A program made the translations under genes and the position numbers. This document shows, in pieces, positions 23,026 through 31,406 of a DNA stretch of 32,484 bases. Under the pieces are notes generated by a model. It was not told the DNA's origin and searched no databases. It saw nothing but the letters and a program-made list of their open reading frames with translations. Position 1 is the stretch's first letter. The number at the start of each line of letters is the position of its first letter. The stretch covers positions 1 through 32,484 of the forward strand of contig JAJDVH010000135.1 of NCBI GenBank assembly GCA_022826185.1, given 5' to 3'. Origin of the DNA: Alphaproteobacteria bacterium. Its GTDB lineage: Bacteria; Pseudomonadota; Alphaproteobacteria; Bin95.

Positions 23026-23094
23026 AACGGTAACGGCCGTCTCCTATAAGTGTCCAAGACCGTTTTACTATGCCGGCCATAAGAGTTTCCTATC
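23026..23094 (-). promoter_or_regulatory. Conserved 69-bp upstream element, copy 2
   Basis: Second copy of the element at 21031-21099, here before gene E. The intergenic block has stayed nearly identical although the first genes of the two modules differ, which implies function as promoter or operator. Confidence 0.6.
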
Positions 23095-23372
23095 TACTGA
23101 CCTCGGATGCCCCGCGGCCGCAGACGACCCCGGACAAGACGCGCGAGCTTGCGGCCCCGGAGCCCGGTTGCGGCTGAGAGGACGCGCGCCTCCCGCAGGG
23201 TTGCGAGCGGTCGTCACCTGAACGAAAGGCAGGATGCGCCCGCCTTGGAGGATGGACCGGTTACTATGGAAAACCCGGGCCTGCCGTCATGCTCAACGGC
23301 CTCTGTCAGTTTCGCGCTATACAACGCGGATATCGACTCAACACGATGTGTGAATCCAGCAGGAGCGCAGCC

Positions 23373-24974
23373 TCAGGCGCCGGGGACATGCTCCTCCAGC
23401 TGCGCAAACGGGTTGAACTCCGCCTCGACCTTGGACATCAGGAAGAAGGTCTCCTCCACCGCATTGGTGATCAGCAGGACATTCATGAGCTCCAGTTGCA
23501 GCAGGGGCGGCTCGAGCCCCACATAGTGGGCGCGCATGTCCCGCATCAATGTCCCCCGGTCCCCGATCAGTTGCGCGGCGATGGTCCAGGACATTTCGTC
23601 GTCGGCATCCATCGCATCGGCGACGGACAGGAAGACGGTGTCCACCCCCTCGCAAATGTTCATGCGGAAGTCTTCCAGCCCGTCATGGCCCTTGAGTTCC
23701 TGCAGGGCCCGGCACATGTCCCATGACGCGCTTTCCATCCAGGCAAGAAGCCTCATGCGGTTCATCAACCGGTTGCGGTTTTCCACGCCCTGCATGGTGT
23801 GGGTCCTGTGAAGGTCCTCCAGAAAATGCGTGATCTCGCCCGTCACGTTCCGGCAGGCGTTCCGGGCCTGCCTCAGGTCCGTGTCCTCCCTCACAGCCTC
23901 GAAATACAGCGACAGCATCCGGAAGACGCGCTTCTGCTCCAGTTCGGCCAGCATTACCGAGGCGCCGATATCCACCGACGCATGGTCGAAAATGAACTGC
24001 GCCTTCGACATCTCGTCGATAGCCGACGCCGGCCAGAGCTTCTCGAAGAGCCGGGCCGTCGGCCTGAGCAGCACAAACAGGATCGGAACGATGGCTGAGT
24101 TCGTGATGAAATACACAACGGCCAATTGCTGTTCCAGGTCGAGGTCCAGGGACATCGCCAGCGCCTTGACCGATGGAATGCCGAGGTAGAGTTCGGCATA
24201 GAACAGCGGGATCGTTATCGCGCAGATCGCGACATTCAAATACACCAGATACATGGCGGTCTGGCGGGACTGGCCGGTCAGCCCCGCCGACAGGATATAT
24301 GTGATGACGCTCGACCCGATGAAGGACCCGTAGACGGCCATGATGGTCTGTTCCACGGTGAGCACCCCGGCGGCCGCCAGGCTGATGGCGAACACCGAAA
24401 CCGCGCTCGAAGACTGCGCGATGGCCGTCAGCACGGCCGCCACCAGGAAGGCGAGGATCGGCGACCCGCCGGTTCCCTCCAGCATGTCCTGGAACCAGGG
24501 CTGCCCGGCGAGCGGCGCCGCCGCCTCTTTCAGCAGGGTCAGCCCGAAAATGAGCGTGGCAACGCCGAGCAACGCCAACGCGACCGCACGGTATTTCGAC
24601 AGGGCTTCGCTGGCCACGGCGATGCCTGCGGCCCCGAGCGCGAAAAGGACAACGGTCTTCATGTCGAAGGTGACGACAAGGACCAGGAACGTCACCCCTA
24701 TATTGGCCCCGAGCGTGAGCGCGAAGGCGATCCTCGTCGAAATCAGCCCGGAGCGCAGAAGGCTCACCGCGATAAAGACCAGCACGGTCATGCTCTGGGC
24801 GACGCCGCCGGCGACCATGCCCCAAATGAGGGCGGTGGACGGGCGTCCGGCCAGGCGTTGCGCGGTCCGGCGCAGCCGCCGGCTTGCGAGCCGTTTCAGG
24901 CTGACCGTCAGGGACCACATCCCGACGACGAACAGCCCGAGCCCGCCGACCATGCCCGCAAACAGATCGACCAT
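23373..24974 (-). CDS. Na/Pi-cotransporter-family membrane protein with PhoU-like C-terminus
   Basis: A 533-residue protein. The membrane half (about 1-310) holds two inverted Na/Pi repeats. The second has the family motif AQSSSAVSVFAISLAAAG; the first reads GGVAQSMTVLVFIAVSLL, a degenerate QSxx form. The loop GANIGVTFLVLVVTFD is also typical. Residues about 340-533 are helical and PhoU-like (MLSLYFEAVREDTDLRQARNACRNV, ITNAVEETFFLMSKVEAEFNPF). The family moves phosphate or other anions with sodium at the inner membrane; the altered first QSS motif leaves the substrate uncertain. It is probably a single-gene unit upstream of, and co-oriented with, the Calx-beta modules, 278 bases from their regulatory element. 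Confidence 0.9.
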   Translation of the reverse strand: MVDLFAGMVGGLGLFVVGMWSLTVSLKRLASRRLRRTAQRLAGRPSTALIWGMVAGGVAQSMTVLVFIAVSLLRSGLISTRIAFALTLGANIGVTFLVLVVTFDMKTVVLFALGAAGIAVASEALSKYRAVALALLGVATLIFGLTLLKEAAAPLAGQPWFQDMLEGTGGSPILAFLVAAVLTAIAQSSSAVSVFAISLAAAGVLTVEQTIMAVYGSFIGSSVITYILSAGLTGQSRQTAMYLVYLNVAICAITIPLFYAELYLGIPSVKALAMSLDLDLEQQLAVVYFITNSAIVPILFVLLRPTARLFEKLWPASAIDEMSKAQFIFDHASVDIGASVMLAELEQKRVFRMLSLYFEAVREDTDLRQARNACRNVTGEITHFLEDLHRTHTMQGVENRNRLMNRMRLLAWMESASWDMCRALQELKGHDGLEDFRMNICEGVDTVFLSVADAMDADDEMSWTIAAQLIGDRGTLMRDMRAHYVGLEPPLLQLELMNVLLITNAVEETFFLMSKVEAEFNPFAQLEEHVPGA

Positions 24975-25301
24975 GTCCCCCCTGCCCGCCCGCGCCCTGC
25001 CGGCGGCGGGTTGCGTTCCGAATGAAGGATGCCGCCCGCCGGCGCCTCCAGGCCGGGAGGGCGAGATGCCGTCGCGCCCTCCCGGCGCGATGGCTTATCC
25101 TTTCCCCATTGCAGCTATTGTAATCACCGCTCCTTCCGGCGGTCCAGCAAGGCGGTGGCGGGACGCGTCGATCAGGCCGATGCGGTGGCAACTCCAGCCC
25201 ATGAGCAGCGCCGCCAGAGCAAAGCCGCCGAGTTCCATATCGGGCCAGTAGTATTTGGCGACCCGCCGATACCGCACTGGCGGCCACGATCTCCATCGCA
25301 A
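24975..25301. other. Intergenic region with possible gene remnant
   Basis: A leftward frame (25301-25095) reads KYYWPDMELGGFALAALLMGWSCHRIGLIDA, somewhat membrane-protein-like, but has no family resemblance I can name and no good start. It abuts the IS66 remnant and may be the remains of a gene disrupted by that element. Confidence 0.3.
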
Positions 25302-25535
25302 TCAGATAGACCACGCCGTCAAACTTCCTTTGTAAGTCCCATGGGTTTCGTGGAGATTCGCGGGCATCGGGATGTATCGGTCTCCCGGAGGGCGAAGAGC
25401 GCCGTCGCGCACCGTCGCACCAAGCTCCAGCGCCTCCGCCACGATCCGGGCCTTGAGCTCAGACAGCCACTGGCGACGACCGCCAGGCACCGGCAGCACC
25501 TTGACGCTCCCCAGAGTCGAAATCGAGGTCTGCAT
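25302..25535 (-). pseudogene. tnpA: IS66-family tnpA (accessory ORF) remnant
   Basis: The frame starts MQTSISTLGSVKVLPVPGG and continues RQWLSELKARIVAEALELGATVRD, the N-terminal helix-turn-helix part of IS66 TnpA. It then departs from the family (ALRPPGDRYIPMPANL) by a frameshift and ends at 77 codons, too short. AGGAGGTAAG before the ATG and the preceding GCATCACCTCTGCGATGC are also typical of IS66 5' regions. No tnpB or tnpC follows, so this is a dead fragment. It marks past transposition between the cotransporter and autotransporter genes. Confidence 0.8.
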
Positions 25536-25629
25536 TCAGACTCTTACCTCCTGCTTGCATCGCAGAGGTGATGCCCAAATCAGAGACCCCGCCGGAGGTG
25601 ACCCGCTCAAACCGCTCAGCAACACAGCG

Positions 25630-28164
25630 CTAGAATCGGAGCGACATCGTCCCGGACACGCGGTCCGCCCCGGGCTCCGCTTCAAACCCGACAGACCCGC
25701 CGTCGAACGTCATGCCCCAACCGAGAGTGTAACTGCCGTCCCGGGCGTAGTTCGTCGAGACGGTCCCTGCCCCCGTCGCCAGGGACATGCCGGCGCCCCA
25801 GCTCGTCCACCCGGACCCGGAGTCCATGGCTTCGGATCCATCCAGCCGGACCTCCAGCGCATCCGTCACAGCCCATGCGAGCCCGCCGCCGAGCTCCACG
25901 CTCCGGTCGTCGTCCACATCTCCGCCGTCCCACCTGAGCAGGGCCCTTGGAGACAGGGTGAGCGGACCCAGAGCCAGGCCGCCTTCCACGCCGCCGCGAA
26001 CCCGGGTGCTTTCCGAGGACGAGGCTTCATGGTGAGGGGTCTTCCCGGAGTCGATACCCTGCCAGAAGGCGTCGCCTACAAGGTCGAGGGAGTAGTCCTC
26101 CGCCTCGCGCAGACCCACGCGGAAGCCGGCAGCCGCCATGCGCCAGTCGATATTCGCGGTCGCGCCCTTGAGAACATCGTCGCCCTCACGGGAGAGCGAG
26201 CTCTCGCCTTCGCCGTAGCCGGCCGCAGCCCAGACAGTCCCGGGACCCAGCTTGAGAGCCGTATATGGATACACAGCCGTCAGGTCGCTCTCCAGATGGT
26301 AGAGGTCATTCGACCCCCCCCCCCGATAGAGTCCTTCCGCCTCGGAACGGGCCAGAGCCAGACCGAACATCAGAGGACCATCGACATAGTCCACGCCTGC
26401 ATGGCCGGTCGTAACGTCGCCGTCACCGCCGGTCATGCTGGAGAATGAGGTCCCGTCCGCACGGGCCCACATGGCCAGAGCCCCGTCGTGGCTCGTCATG
26501 GACGCGCTGGAGCCCATCAGGAGAGCATCCCCGTCGGTGACGGGACGATCCTTCGCAGGCATGGCTCCGAGAGAACCTTCGACCTCACCAGGGCTTCTGT
26601 TGGCGAACACGCGACTGGCCACGGACTCCACGACCTGACCGGCAACGCCATGACCAACTCTCGCCAGCCATTCCGCAGGCAGAGGTCCGTCGTTGGTTAT
26701 CGTGACGGAGCCCTCATTCACGACAAGTTCTCCATCGCCGCCGGTCTGCGTGAAGCCCAGGATCAGCCGCTCGCCGCTGTCGTTGTGGCTGTCCCGGTAC
26801 GCCTGGACATAGCCGAACCACGCATCCCCCCTTATCGAGGAGCAGAGCGTAATCTCCCTGTCGAGGAAGTACGTCCGGTAGTCGGAGCTGTCCGGCTGGC
26901 CTCCCGAGGCAGGTGTCAGGGTGACGCGACCCGTCACGCACCGGCGCTCGCCCTCCTGCGAGGGGGTGGAGATGCCAACCTGCGCCCACTTGCCCTCCCG
27001 GACCGTCACCGTGGGCATGTTGATCGTGATCGTGGACGCCGCCCCCACGTCGTCATCGTCCAAAACCTTGGCCGATACCGAAGACGGCGTGCCGAGGACG
27101 TAGCCCTGTCCGGCGATGACGTAGCCGGTGACGGTTCCGTCGTCCGTGTGGTCCAAGTCGTCCAACGACCCCATGCCCGTGAACGACACGCTGGTATGCC
27201 CGGCCGGCAGGGTGAAGTGTTTGCCTCCCTGATATATCTCCGCCAAGCCTCCGCCCAGCCGCTTGAGGCCGACCTTGCCGAACTGCACTACCCAGACCTT
27301 GGTGTGTCTGCCAGAGGGGCACGGCGTACGCGCGGGCGAGCACATCAACTGGTTCACCGCACGGAAATCGACGCGGATTTCCAGGTCATCGACGGGCGCT
27401 TCGGATGCGTGCAGCGTCCAGGTATGCGCCTTGCCCTCGGTCACGTCCGCGCCGACGCTCAGCGTGATCGTCGGCTTGGGCTTGGGCGGGCACTCGGCTC
27501 GGCGCTGGAGGTCCCGTGCCTGCTCGTCAGCGACCCCCGCAACCCGCCAAACGGCCGGCTGGTAACGCACCTCCGAGCCGTCCCAGCACGTCAGCATCTC
27601 GGGCGGCTCAGGGCATTGCTGCGATGCCAGGATCGTGCCTCCGCCGGGGCAGGTCTTCGTCTTCTCGCGCCCGTTCTCGGTGCCGAGCCAGCCGATCACC
27701 GGCCCCCAACCCGCCCACTTCTTCAGCCCCTCTGCGGCTTCGGCCGTCGTGAACGGCGTCGTGACGGCGCAGCCCGATCTGGCCAGATTGGCGGGGGGCG
27801 AATCCATGCTCGGCGCGTTGGACCTCCCCCTGACCGATGAGTTGTCGTGCGCGTAATTCCATCGCCCATTGCTGTCGAATGCGCGCAGCACCCGATACCA
27901 GTTGCAGCCGTAGTTGCGGTGCGCCTTGGTCTTGTTGGCGTTGTAGTAGCTGATGATCGTGTCGATGGCGATCTGGCGCAGATTGCATTTCCTGTAACCC
28001 GTGCCGCCGCTTGTGTACGTCGGGTTCGAGCAGTTGAAGCCGGAGCTCGCCTCCGCGCTGTTCGCCATCGCGCCGAAGAACACGAAGGCGGGGACGGCGA
28101 GCAGGGCCACGGTGAGCGCCCCGGAGGCCCACCAGCCGTAATTTCCGGTTTTCCGCATGTTCAT
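25630..28164 (-). CDS. Autotransporter-like surface protein with C-terminal outer-membrane beta-barrel
   Basis: An 844-residue protein from ATG 28164, with a signal region GALTVALLAVPAFVFFGAMANSAEA. Residues about 35-170 are Cys-containing (GFNCSNP, GYRKCNLRQIA, GCNWYRVLRAF, SGCAVTTPFTTAEAAEGLKKW). The middle (about 235-510) is made of beta-sandwich repeats of Calx-beta style (TITLSVGADVTEGKAHTWTLHAS, AKVLDDDDVGAASTITI, GELVVNEGSVTITNDGPLP). From about 515 an autotransporter-type linker and barrel follow (AEWLARVGHGVAGQVVESVASRV; later WAAAGYGEGESSL, RMAAAGFRVGLREAEDYSLDLVGDAFW), with alternating strands to a terminal Phe (SGTMSLRF). A run of eleven G in the barrel part (26314-26324) makes phase variation likely. 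It shares the Calx-beta theme with the secreted proteins at 18502-22973. Confidence 0.88.
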   Translation of the reverse strand: MNMRKTGNYGWWASGALTVALLAVPAFVFFGAMANSAEASSGFNCSNPTYTSGGTGYRKCNLRQIAIDTIISYYNANKTKAHRNYGCNWYRVLRAFDSNGRWNYAHDNSSVRGRSNAPSMDSPPANLARSGCAVTTPFTTAEAAEGLKKWAGWGPVIGWLGTENGREKTKTCPGGGTILASQQCPEPPEMLTCWDGSEVRYQPAVWRVAGVADEQARDLQRRAECPPKPKPTITLSVGADVTEGKAHTWTLHASEAPVDDLEIRVDFRAVNQLMCSPARTPCPSGRHTKVWVVQFGKVGLKRLGGGLAEIYQGGKHFTLPAGHTSVSFTGMGSLDDLDHTDDGTVTGYVIAGQGYVLGTPSSVSAKVLDDDDVGAASTITINMPTVTVREGKWAQVGISTPSQEGERRCVTGRVTLTPASGGQPDSSDYRTYFLDREITLCSSIRGDAWFGYVQAYRDSHNDSGERLILGFTQTGGDGELVVNEGSVTITNDGPLPAEWLARVGHGVAGQVVESVASRVFANRSPGEVEGSLGAMPAKDRPVTDGDALLMGSSASMTSHDGALAMWARADGTSFSSMTGGDGDVTTGHAGVDYVDGPLMFGLALARSEAEGLYRGGGSNDLYHLESDLTAVYPYTALKLGPGTVWAAAGYGEGESSLSREGDDVLKGATANIDWRMAAAGFRVGLREAEDYSLDLVGDAFWQGIDSGKTPHHEASSSESTRVRGGVEGGLALGPLTLSPRALLRWDGGDVDDDRSVELGGGLAWAVTDALEVRLDGSEAMDSGSGWTSWGAGMSLATGAGTVSTNYARDGSYTLGWGMTFDGGSVGFEAEPGADRVSGTMSLRF
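26314..26324 (-). repeat. G11 homopolymer within the autotransporter gene
   Basis: Eleven C on the plus strand (eleven G in the gene), encoding part of YRGGGSN in the barrel domain. The frame is open in this sequence (ON state); a change of one base would truncate the barrel and block surface display. Confidence 0.8.
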
Positions 28165-28187
28165 GCTCCCTGAGAAGCCGGATTCAT
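28161..28187 (-). CDS. Eight-codon leader minigene overlapping the autotransporter start
   Basis: ATG at 28187 starts MNPASQGA and ends in a TGA (28163-28161) that overlaps the ATG of the autotransporter (ATGA). It has its own CGGGAG ribosome-binding site. The RBS-plus-ATG unit is tandemly repeated with a 23-bp period and three mismatches, so the minigene arose by duplication of the initiation region. It may tune or couple autotransporter translation. Confidence 0.55.
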   Translation of the reverse strand: MNPASQGA

Positions 28188-28343
28188 GCTCCCGGAGAAT
28201 CCGGCGCGACAATTAAGCACAAAGAAAAACAACTTGACAGAAGAATCTTCATATGAATCTCGCCCGATTCGGACGAGCCGCCGATGCAGTCGAGAGGGTG
28301 CCCTCCCGATTGGGGGTTCAGAGGCGTCCGCGGTCCTCCGTTC

Positions 28344-28516
28344 CCTCATCCTGAGTAGCCGCGAAGCGGCGTATCGAAGGGCCTGCCCTGAGCCCGTCGA
28401 AGGGGGCCTCATCCCGAGTAACGGCGCATCCTTCGATACGCGCCTGCTGGCGCAGTCGCTACTCAGGATGAGGAAGGCAGCAGGGCCTGCTGGCGCGGAC
28501 GCTACTCAGGATGAGG
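28344..28516. repeat. REP/MITE-like palindromic repeat cluster
   Basis: CCTCATCCTGAGTAGC (28344-28359) is the inverse complement of GCTACTCAGGATGAGG, which occurs twice (28458-28473 and 28501-28516). An inner pair, CGTATCGAAG (28370-28379) and CTTCGATACG (28431-28440), is also inverted. CCTGAGCCCGTCGAAGG between them is a half-unit of the same style. This is a non-coding palindromic element family, common between genes in alphaproteobacteria. Confidence 0.8.
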
Positions 28517-28932
28517 ACAGAGTGTCGGGACGCCAGGCGCCGATCCGGGTCTCGATCCCACCGAACCGATCAAAATCCGGTCGAATCCAGGCCATGCGCC
28601 CTGTCCGCAAAATCCAAACCGGGCAGCAATGGAACAAGTCCGGGCATGACGAGATGAAGACACGAGTCCCAAATCGAGACCGTTGGCATGAGACATCCGC
28701 ATGCTGTGACGAGGTAGCGGGCGAACAATCCCCGTCACGAGGAAGAGAGTCATAATGGCGGCGGCTGCGATTTGACACCTCAGGCATCATGTTGTTCGGT
28801 GCGGTCAACAGCTGCCGACAAGCATGCAAAGCCGCTGACGACGCGCTCCAGCCCGTCCACCGAACCCGACATCTCCTTATGGTGATAAGTTTACCAATGC
28901 TCACCTTGACCAGGCACCATATGCCTTCTGCG

Positions 28933-28960
28933 TTGACAGCGATTCGGGACGGCACAGAAT
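28933..28960 (+). promoter_or_regulatory. Promoter candidate for the sulfite dehydrogenase operon
   Basis: TTGACA (28933-28938), 16 bases, CAGAAT (28955-28960, four of six). It stands about 65 bases before the ATG at 29025. Confidence 0.45.
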
Positions 28961-29024
28961 CGAGAACGGAACGAGGCGGCACGTCTCGACGAAAGGGTAT
29001 CGGCGAACGACAAGGGAGGAAGAC

Positions 29025-30320
29025 ATGCCGAAAGACACGCAAGACACCAAGGGGCTCTACGCCTGGTTCGCGGAAAACCCGGAAGAAGCGCGCCGGCAAT
29101 TTTTCGAGCCGGCGCCGGGAGTGAGCCGGCGCGGCTTCTTCGCCGGCGCCGGGCTGGCGGCCGCGGGCGGGCTGCTCGGCATGACGATCCCGTTCTACGC
29201 CAACATGCCGCGCGGGCTGGTGCCGGCCGCCTTCGCCTCCGAGGACGTGCTGGTCGGCAAGGACGGGCTGACGCTGCTGAACGACCGGCCGATCAATGCC
29301 GAGACGCCGGCGCACCTGCTCGACGACGCGATCACGCCCACCGCAAGGCATTTCATCCGCAATAACGGCCTGCCGCCGGAAGACGCCGACGCCGAAGGCT
29401 GGACGCTCGCCGTGGACGGGCTGGTGGACAATCCGATGGACCTGTCCATTGCGGACCTGCAGGCCGGGTTCGAGGTGGTGACGATGGCGCTCACCATCGA
29501 ATGCGGCGGCAACGGCCGGGCCTTCTTCGACCCGCCCGCGCGGGGCAACCAGTGGACCGTGGGCGCGGTCGGCTGCTCGGAATGGACCGGCGTCAGGCTC
29601 GCCGACGTGCTGAAAAAGGCCGGCGTCAAACCGGGCGCGGTCTATACCGCGCATTACGGCGCCGACACCCATCTCTCCGGCAAGGAGGGCAAGCTGCCGA
29701 TCTCGCGCGGCGTGCCGGTCGCCAAGGCCATGACCGACAATGTGCTCATCGCGTTTGCGATGAACGGCGGGCCGCTGCACCGGCAGAACGGCGCGCCGCT
29801 CCGCCTGGTGGTGCCGGGCTGGCCGGGGTCATGCTCGCAGAAATGGCTGAGGCGCATCCAGCTTCGCGACATCGTGCATGACGGGCCGAAGATGACCGGC
29901 AAGTCCTACCGGGTGCCGCGCTATTCCGTTGCTCCGGGCGACAAGGTGCCGACGGAGGACTTCGAGATCATCGAGCGCATGCCGGTGAAGTCCCTGGTGA
30001 CATTGCCGGAGAACGGCGCCGGCGCGGCCCGGGAGGTCGAGGTGCGCGGCCATGCCTGGTCGGGCGACCGCACGGTTTCCACCGTCGATCTCTCCATCGA
30101 CTTCGGCAAGAGCTGGATGGCTGCCGAGCTGGACGGGCCGGTCAATCCCGGCGCCTGGCAGAACTGGCGGCGCAGCATCGCCTTCCCCGAGGCCGGATAT
30201 TACGAGGTCTGGGCGCGGGCGACCGACAGCGCCGGCGAGATGCAGCCCTTCGCCATCGACTGGAACCCGAAGGGCTATCTCAACAACACCATGCACCGGG
30301 TGGCGCTGCGCGTAGCCTGA
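29025..30320 (+). CDS. Periplasmic molybdenum-dependent sulfite dehydrogenase (SorA/SoxC family)
   Basis: A 431-residue protein with a twin-arginine signal (SRRGFFAGAGLAAAGG, residues 34-49), as expected for a cofactor loaded in the cytoplasm. The sulfite-oxidase domain has the molybdopterin-binding Cys160 in TIECGGNGRAFF, then GAVGCSEWTGVRLADVL, LIAFAMNGGPLHRQNGAPLRLVVPGWPG and KWLRRIQL. The C-terminal dimerisation domain reads VRGHAWSGDRTVSTVDLSIDFGKSW. It oxidises sulfite to sulfate and passes electrons to a c-type cytochrome, here the next gene. GGGAGGAAG lies before the ATG. SoxC and SorA cannot be told apart by eye; a dihaem cytochrome partner favours a SoxCD-like arrangement, but other sox genes are not in the window. 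Confidence 0.93.
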   Translation: MPKDTQDTKGLYAWFAENPEEARRQFFEPAPGVSRRGFFAGAGLAAAGGLLGMTIPFYANMPRGLVPAAFASEDVLVGKDGLTLLNDRPINAETPAHLLDDAITPTARHFIRNNGLPPEDADAEGWTLAVDGLVDNPMDLSIADLQAGFEVVTMALTIECGGNGRAFFDPPARGNQWTVGAVGCSEWTGVRLADVLKKAGVKPGAVYTAHYGADTHLSGKEGKLPISRGVPVAKAMTDNVLIAFAMNGGPLHRQNGAPLRLVVPGWPGSCSQKWLRRIQLRDIVHDGPKMTGKSYRVPRYSVAPGDKVPTEDFEIIERMPVKSLVTLPENGAGAAREVEVRGHAWSGDRTVSTVDLSIDFGKSWMAAELDGPVNPGAWQNWRRSIAFPEAGYYEVWARATDSAGEMQPFAIDWNPKGYLNNTMHRVALRVA

Positions 30321-30330
30321 CCGCGGGCCG

Positions 30331-31032
30331 ATGCGCATCGTCATCGCGGCGGCGCTGCTGCTTGCCTGCGCAGCGGCAGCGCCCGCCGGCGCGGCCGACC
30401 TGGAGGCGCGGCTCGCCGCGGCCGATCCCGTGCGCGGCAAGAAGGTCTTCCGCAAATGCGCCGCCTGCCACACGGCCGGGAAGGGCGGACGCAAGAAGAT
30501 CGGACCCAATCTCTGGGGCATTGTCGGCGCGCCCGTGGGGGCGAGGACGGGCTTCCGCTATTCGAAGGCGATGACGGCGTTCGGCGGCAGCTGGACGCCG
30601 GAGCGCCTCGACGCCTATCTGACCAGACCGCGCGCGCTGGTGAAGGGCGGCTCCATGAGCTTCGCCGGCCTGAAGCGCGAGCGGGACCGCGCCGATGTCA
30701 TCGCCTTCCTGAACGGAATGGACGACAGCCCGGCCGCTTTCGGGCCGGTGACGCCGGCGGCTCCGGCGGTTTCCGGGCCGGTGGAGCCGGAGGATTTCGG
30801 CCAGATGGTCAGCGGGCCCGGCGCGTCCGAGACCTTCGATGCCTGCACGCCCTGCCACTCGGAGCGGATCGTCGTGCAGCAGGGGCTGACGCGCGAGCAA
30901 TGGGACGAGCTCATGGTGTGGATGGTCGAGGAGCAGGAGATGGAGCCGATAGAGGAGGGCGTCCTCACGGTGATCCTCGACTATCTGGCGGAGCATTACG
31001 GCCCCGACCGCCCGAACTTCCCGCACAATTAG
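30331..31032 (+). CDS. Dihaem c-type cytochrome, partner of the sulfite dehydrogenase
   Basis: A 233-residue protein with a signal peptide (IVIAAALLLACAAAAPAGAA). The first haem site is CAACH (Cys43, Cys46, His47), in a cytochrome c domain of the c2/c550 type (GKKVFRKCAACHTAGKGG, KIGPNLWGIVG, FRYSKAM, with a Met in GGSMSFAG as likely axial ligand). A Pro/Ala-rich linker follows (about 135-155), then a second site, CTPCH (Cys172, Cys175, His176), in a smaller domain. The gene starts 10 bases after the dehydrogenase stop. It should take electrons from the molybdenum enzyme towards the respiratory chain. Confidence 0.92.
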   Translation: MRIVIAAALLLACAAAAPAGAADLEARLAAADPVRGKKVFRKCAACHTAGKGGRKKIGPNLWGIVGAPVGARTGFRYSKAMTAFGGSWTPERLDAYLTRPRALVKGGSMSFAGLKRERDRADVIAFLNGMDDSPAAFGPVTPAAPAVSGPVEPEDFGQMVSGPGASETFDACTPCHSERIVVQQGLTREQWDELMVWMVEEQEMEPIEEGVLTVILDYLAEHYGPDRPNFPHN

Positions 31033-31282
31033 AGAACGCCAAGCATCCCTTGTAAGACCCGATACAAATGCGGCCGTCCCTGCCGACCTCAAGGTCAATG
31101 GAAACGCAGGACGGCGGGAAGGGGTGCTGTCCGGTGGGGCACCGGCCGGTCCATTCTTCGTGCGGCGTCCGGTTTCCGTTTCCGGGGTTCGCTCATTTCC
31201 GCTCTATCGGCCCGAACGCTGCCATGCAGCGATGCCGTGTTCGCGCCGGATCGGATGTACGCCAAGGTGCCGATCACACCGC

Positions 31283-31406
31283 TCATTCCGCCGCCCAGGG
31301 ATCGACGACCTCGATCCCGACGCCCTCGAAATCCCGGACATTGCGCGTGATCACCGCCATGCCGCGAGACCGGGCGATCGACGCAATCGGGCAGTCGTGT
31401 GATATG
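31283..31406 (-). pseudogene. C-terminal remnant of a VapC-like PIN-domain toxin
   Basis: The frame reads ISHDCPIASIARSRGMAVITRNVRDFEGVGIEVVDPW. This matches the end of VapC proteins (acidic residue before IAAIA, then VTRNVRDFEGxGIxVxxPW). The upstream half with the first conserved Asp (the usual start, LLDTNV) is absent, and no antitoxin gene is visible. The fragment cannot form the four-acid PIN active site. It is a relic of a toxin-antitoxin pair. Confidence 0.75.

Larger units (their letters stand above)
28213..29024. other. Long intergenic region with repeats and promoter signals
   Basis: About 800 bases with no convincing gene; frames on both strands are arginine/serine-rich shadows. 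It holds an AT-rich stretch with the perfect palindrome TTCATATGAA (28248-28257) upstream of the leftward autotransporter, the palindromic repeat cluster at 28344-28516, and a promoter candidate for the rightward sulfite dehydrogenase at 28933-28960. Confidence 0.6.

Noticed and set aside
23095-23372. Plus-strand frame starting at 23107
   Set aside because: It runs into the 3' end of the cotransporter gene in antisense and has a low-complexity Arg/Ser-rich translation.
26488-27840. 450-codon open frame on the plus strand
   Set aside because: It is antisense to the autotransporter gene, whose Calx-beta-like and barrel features are convincing.
28344-28516. Possible CRISPR array
   Set aside because: The repeats occur in both orientations with irregular spacing and only three copies; they are palindromic intergenic elements.
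28506-29780. 424-codon open frame on the minus strand
   Set aside because: It runs antisense through the sulfite dehydrogenase start, Tat signal and active-site Cys; no motif of its own.
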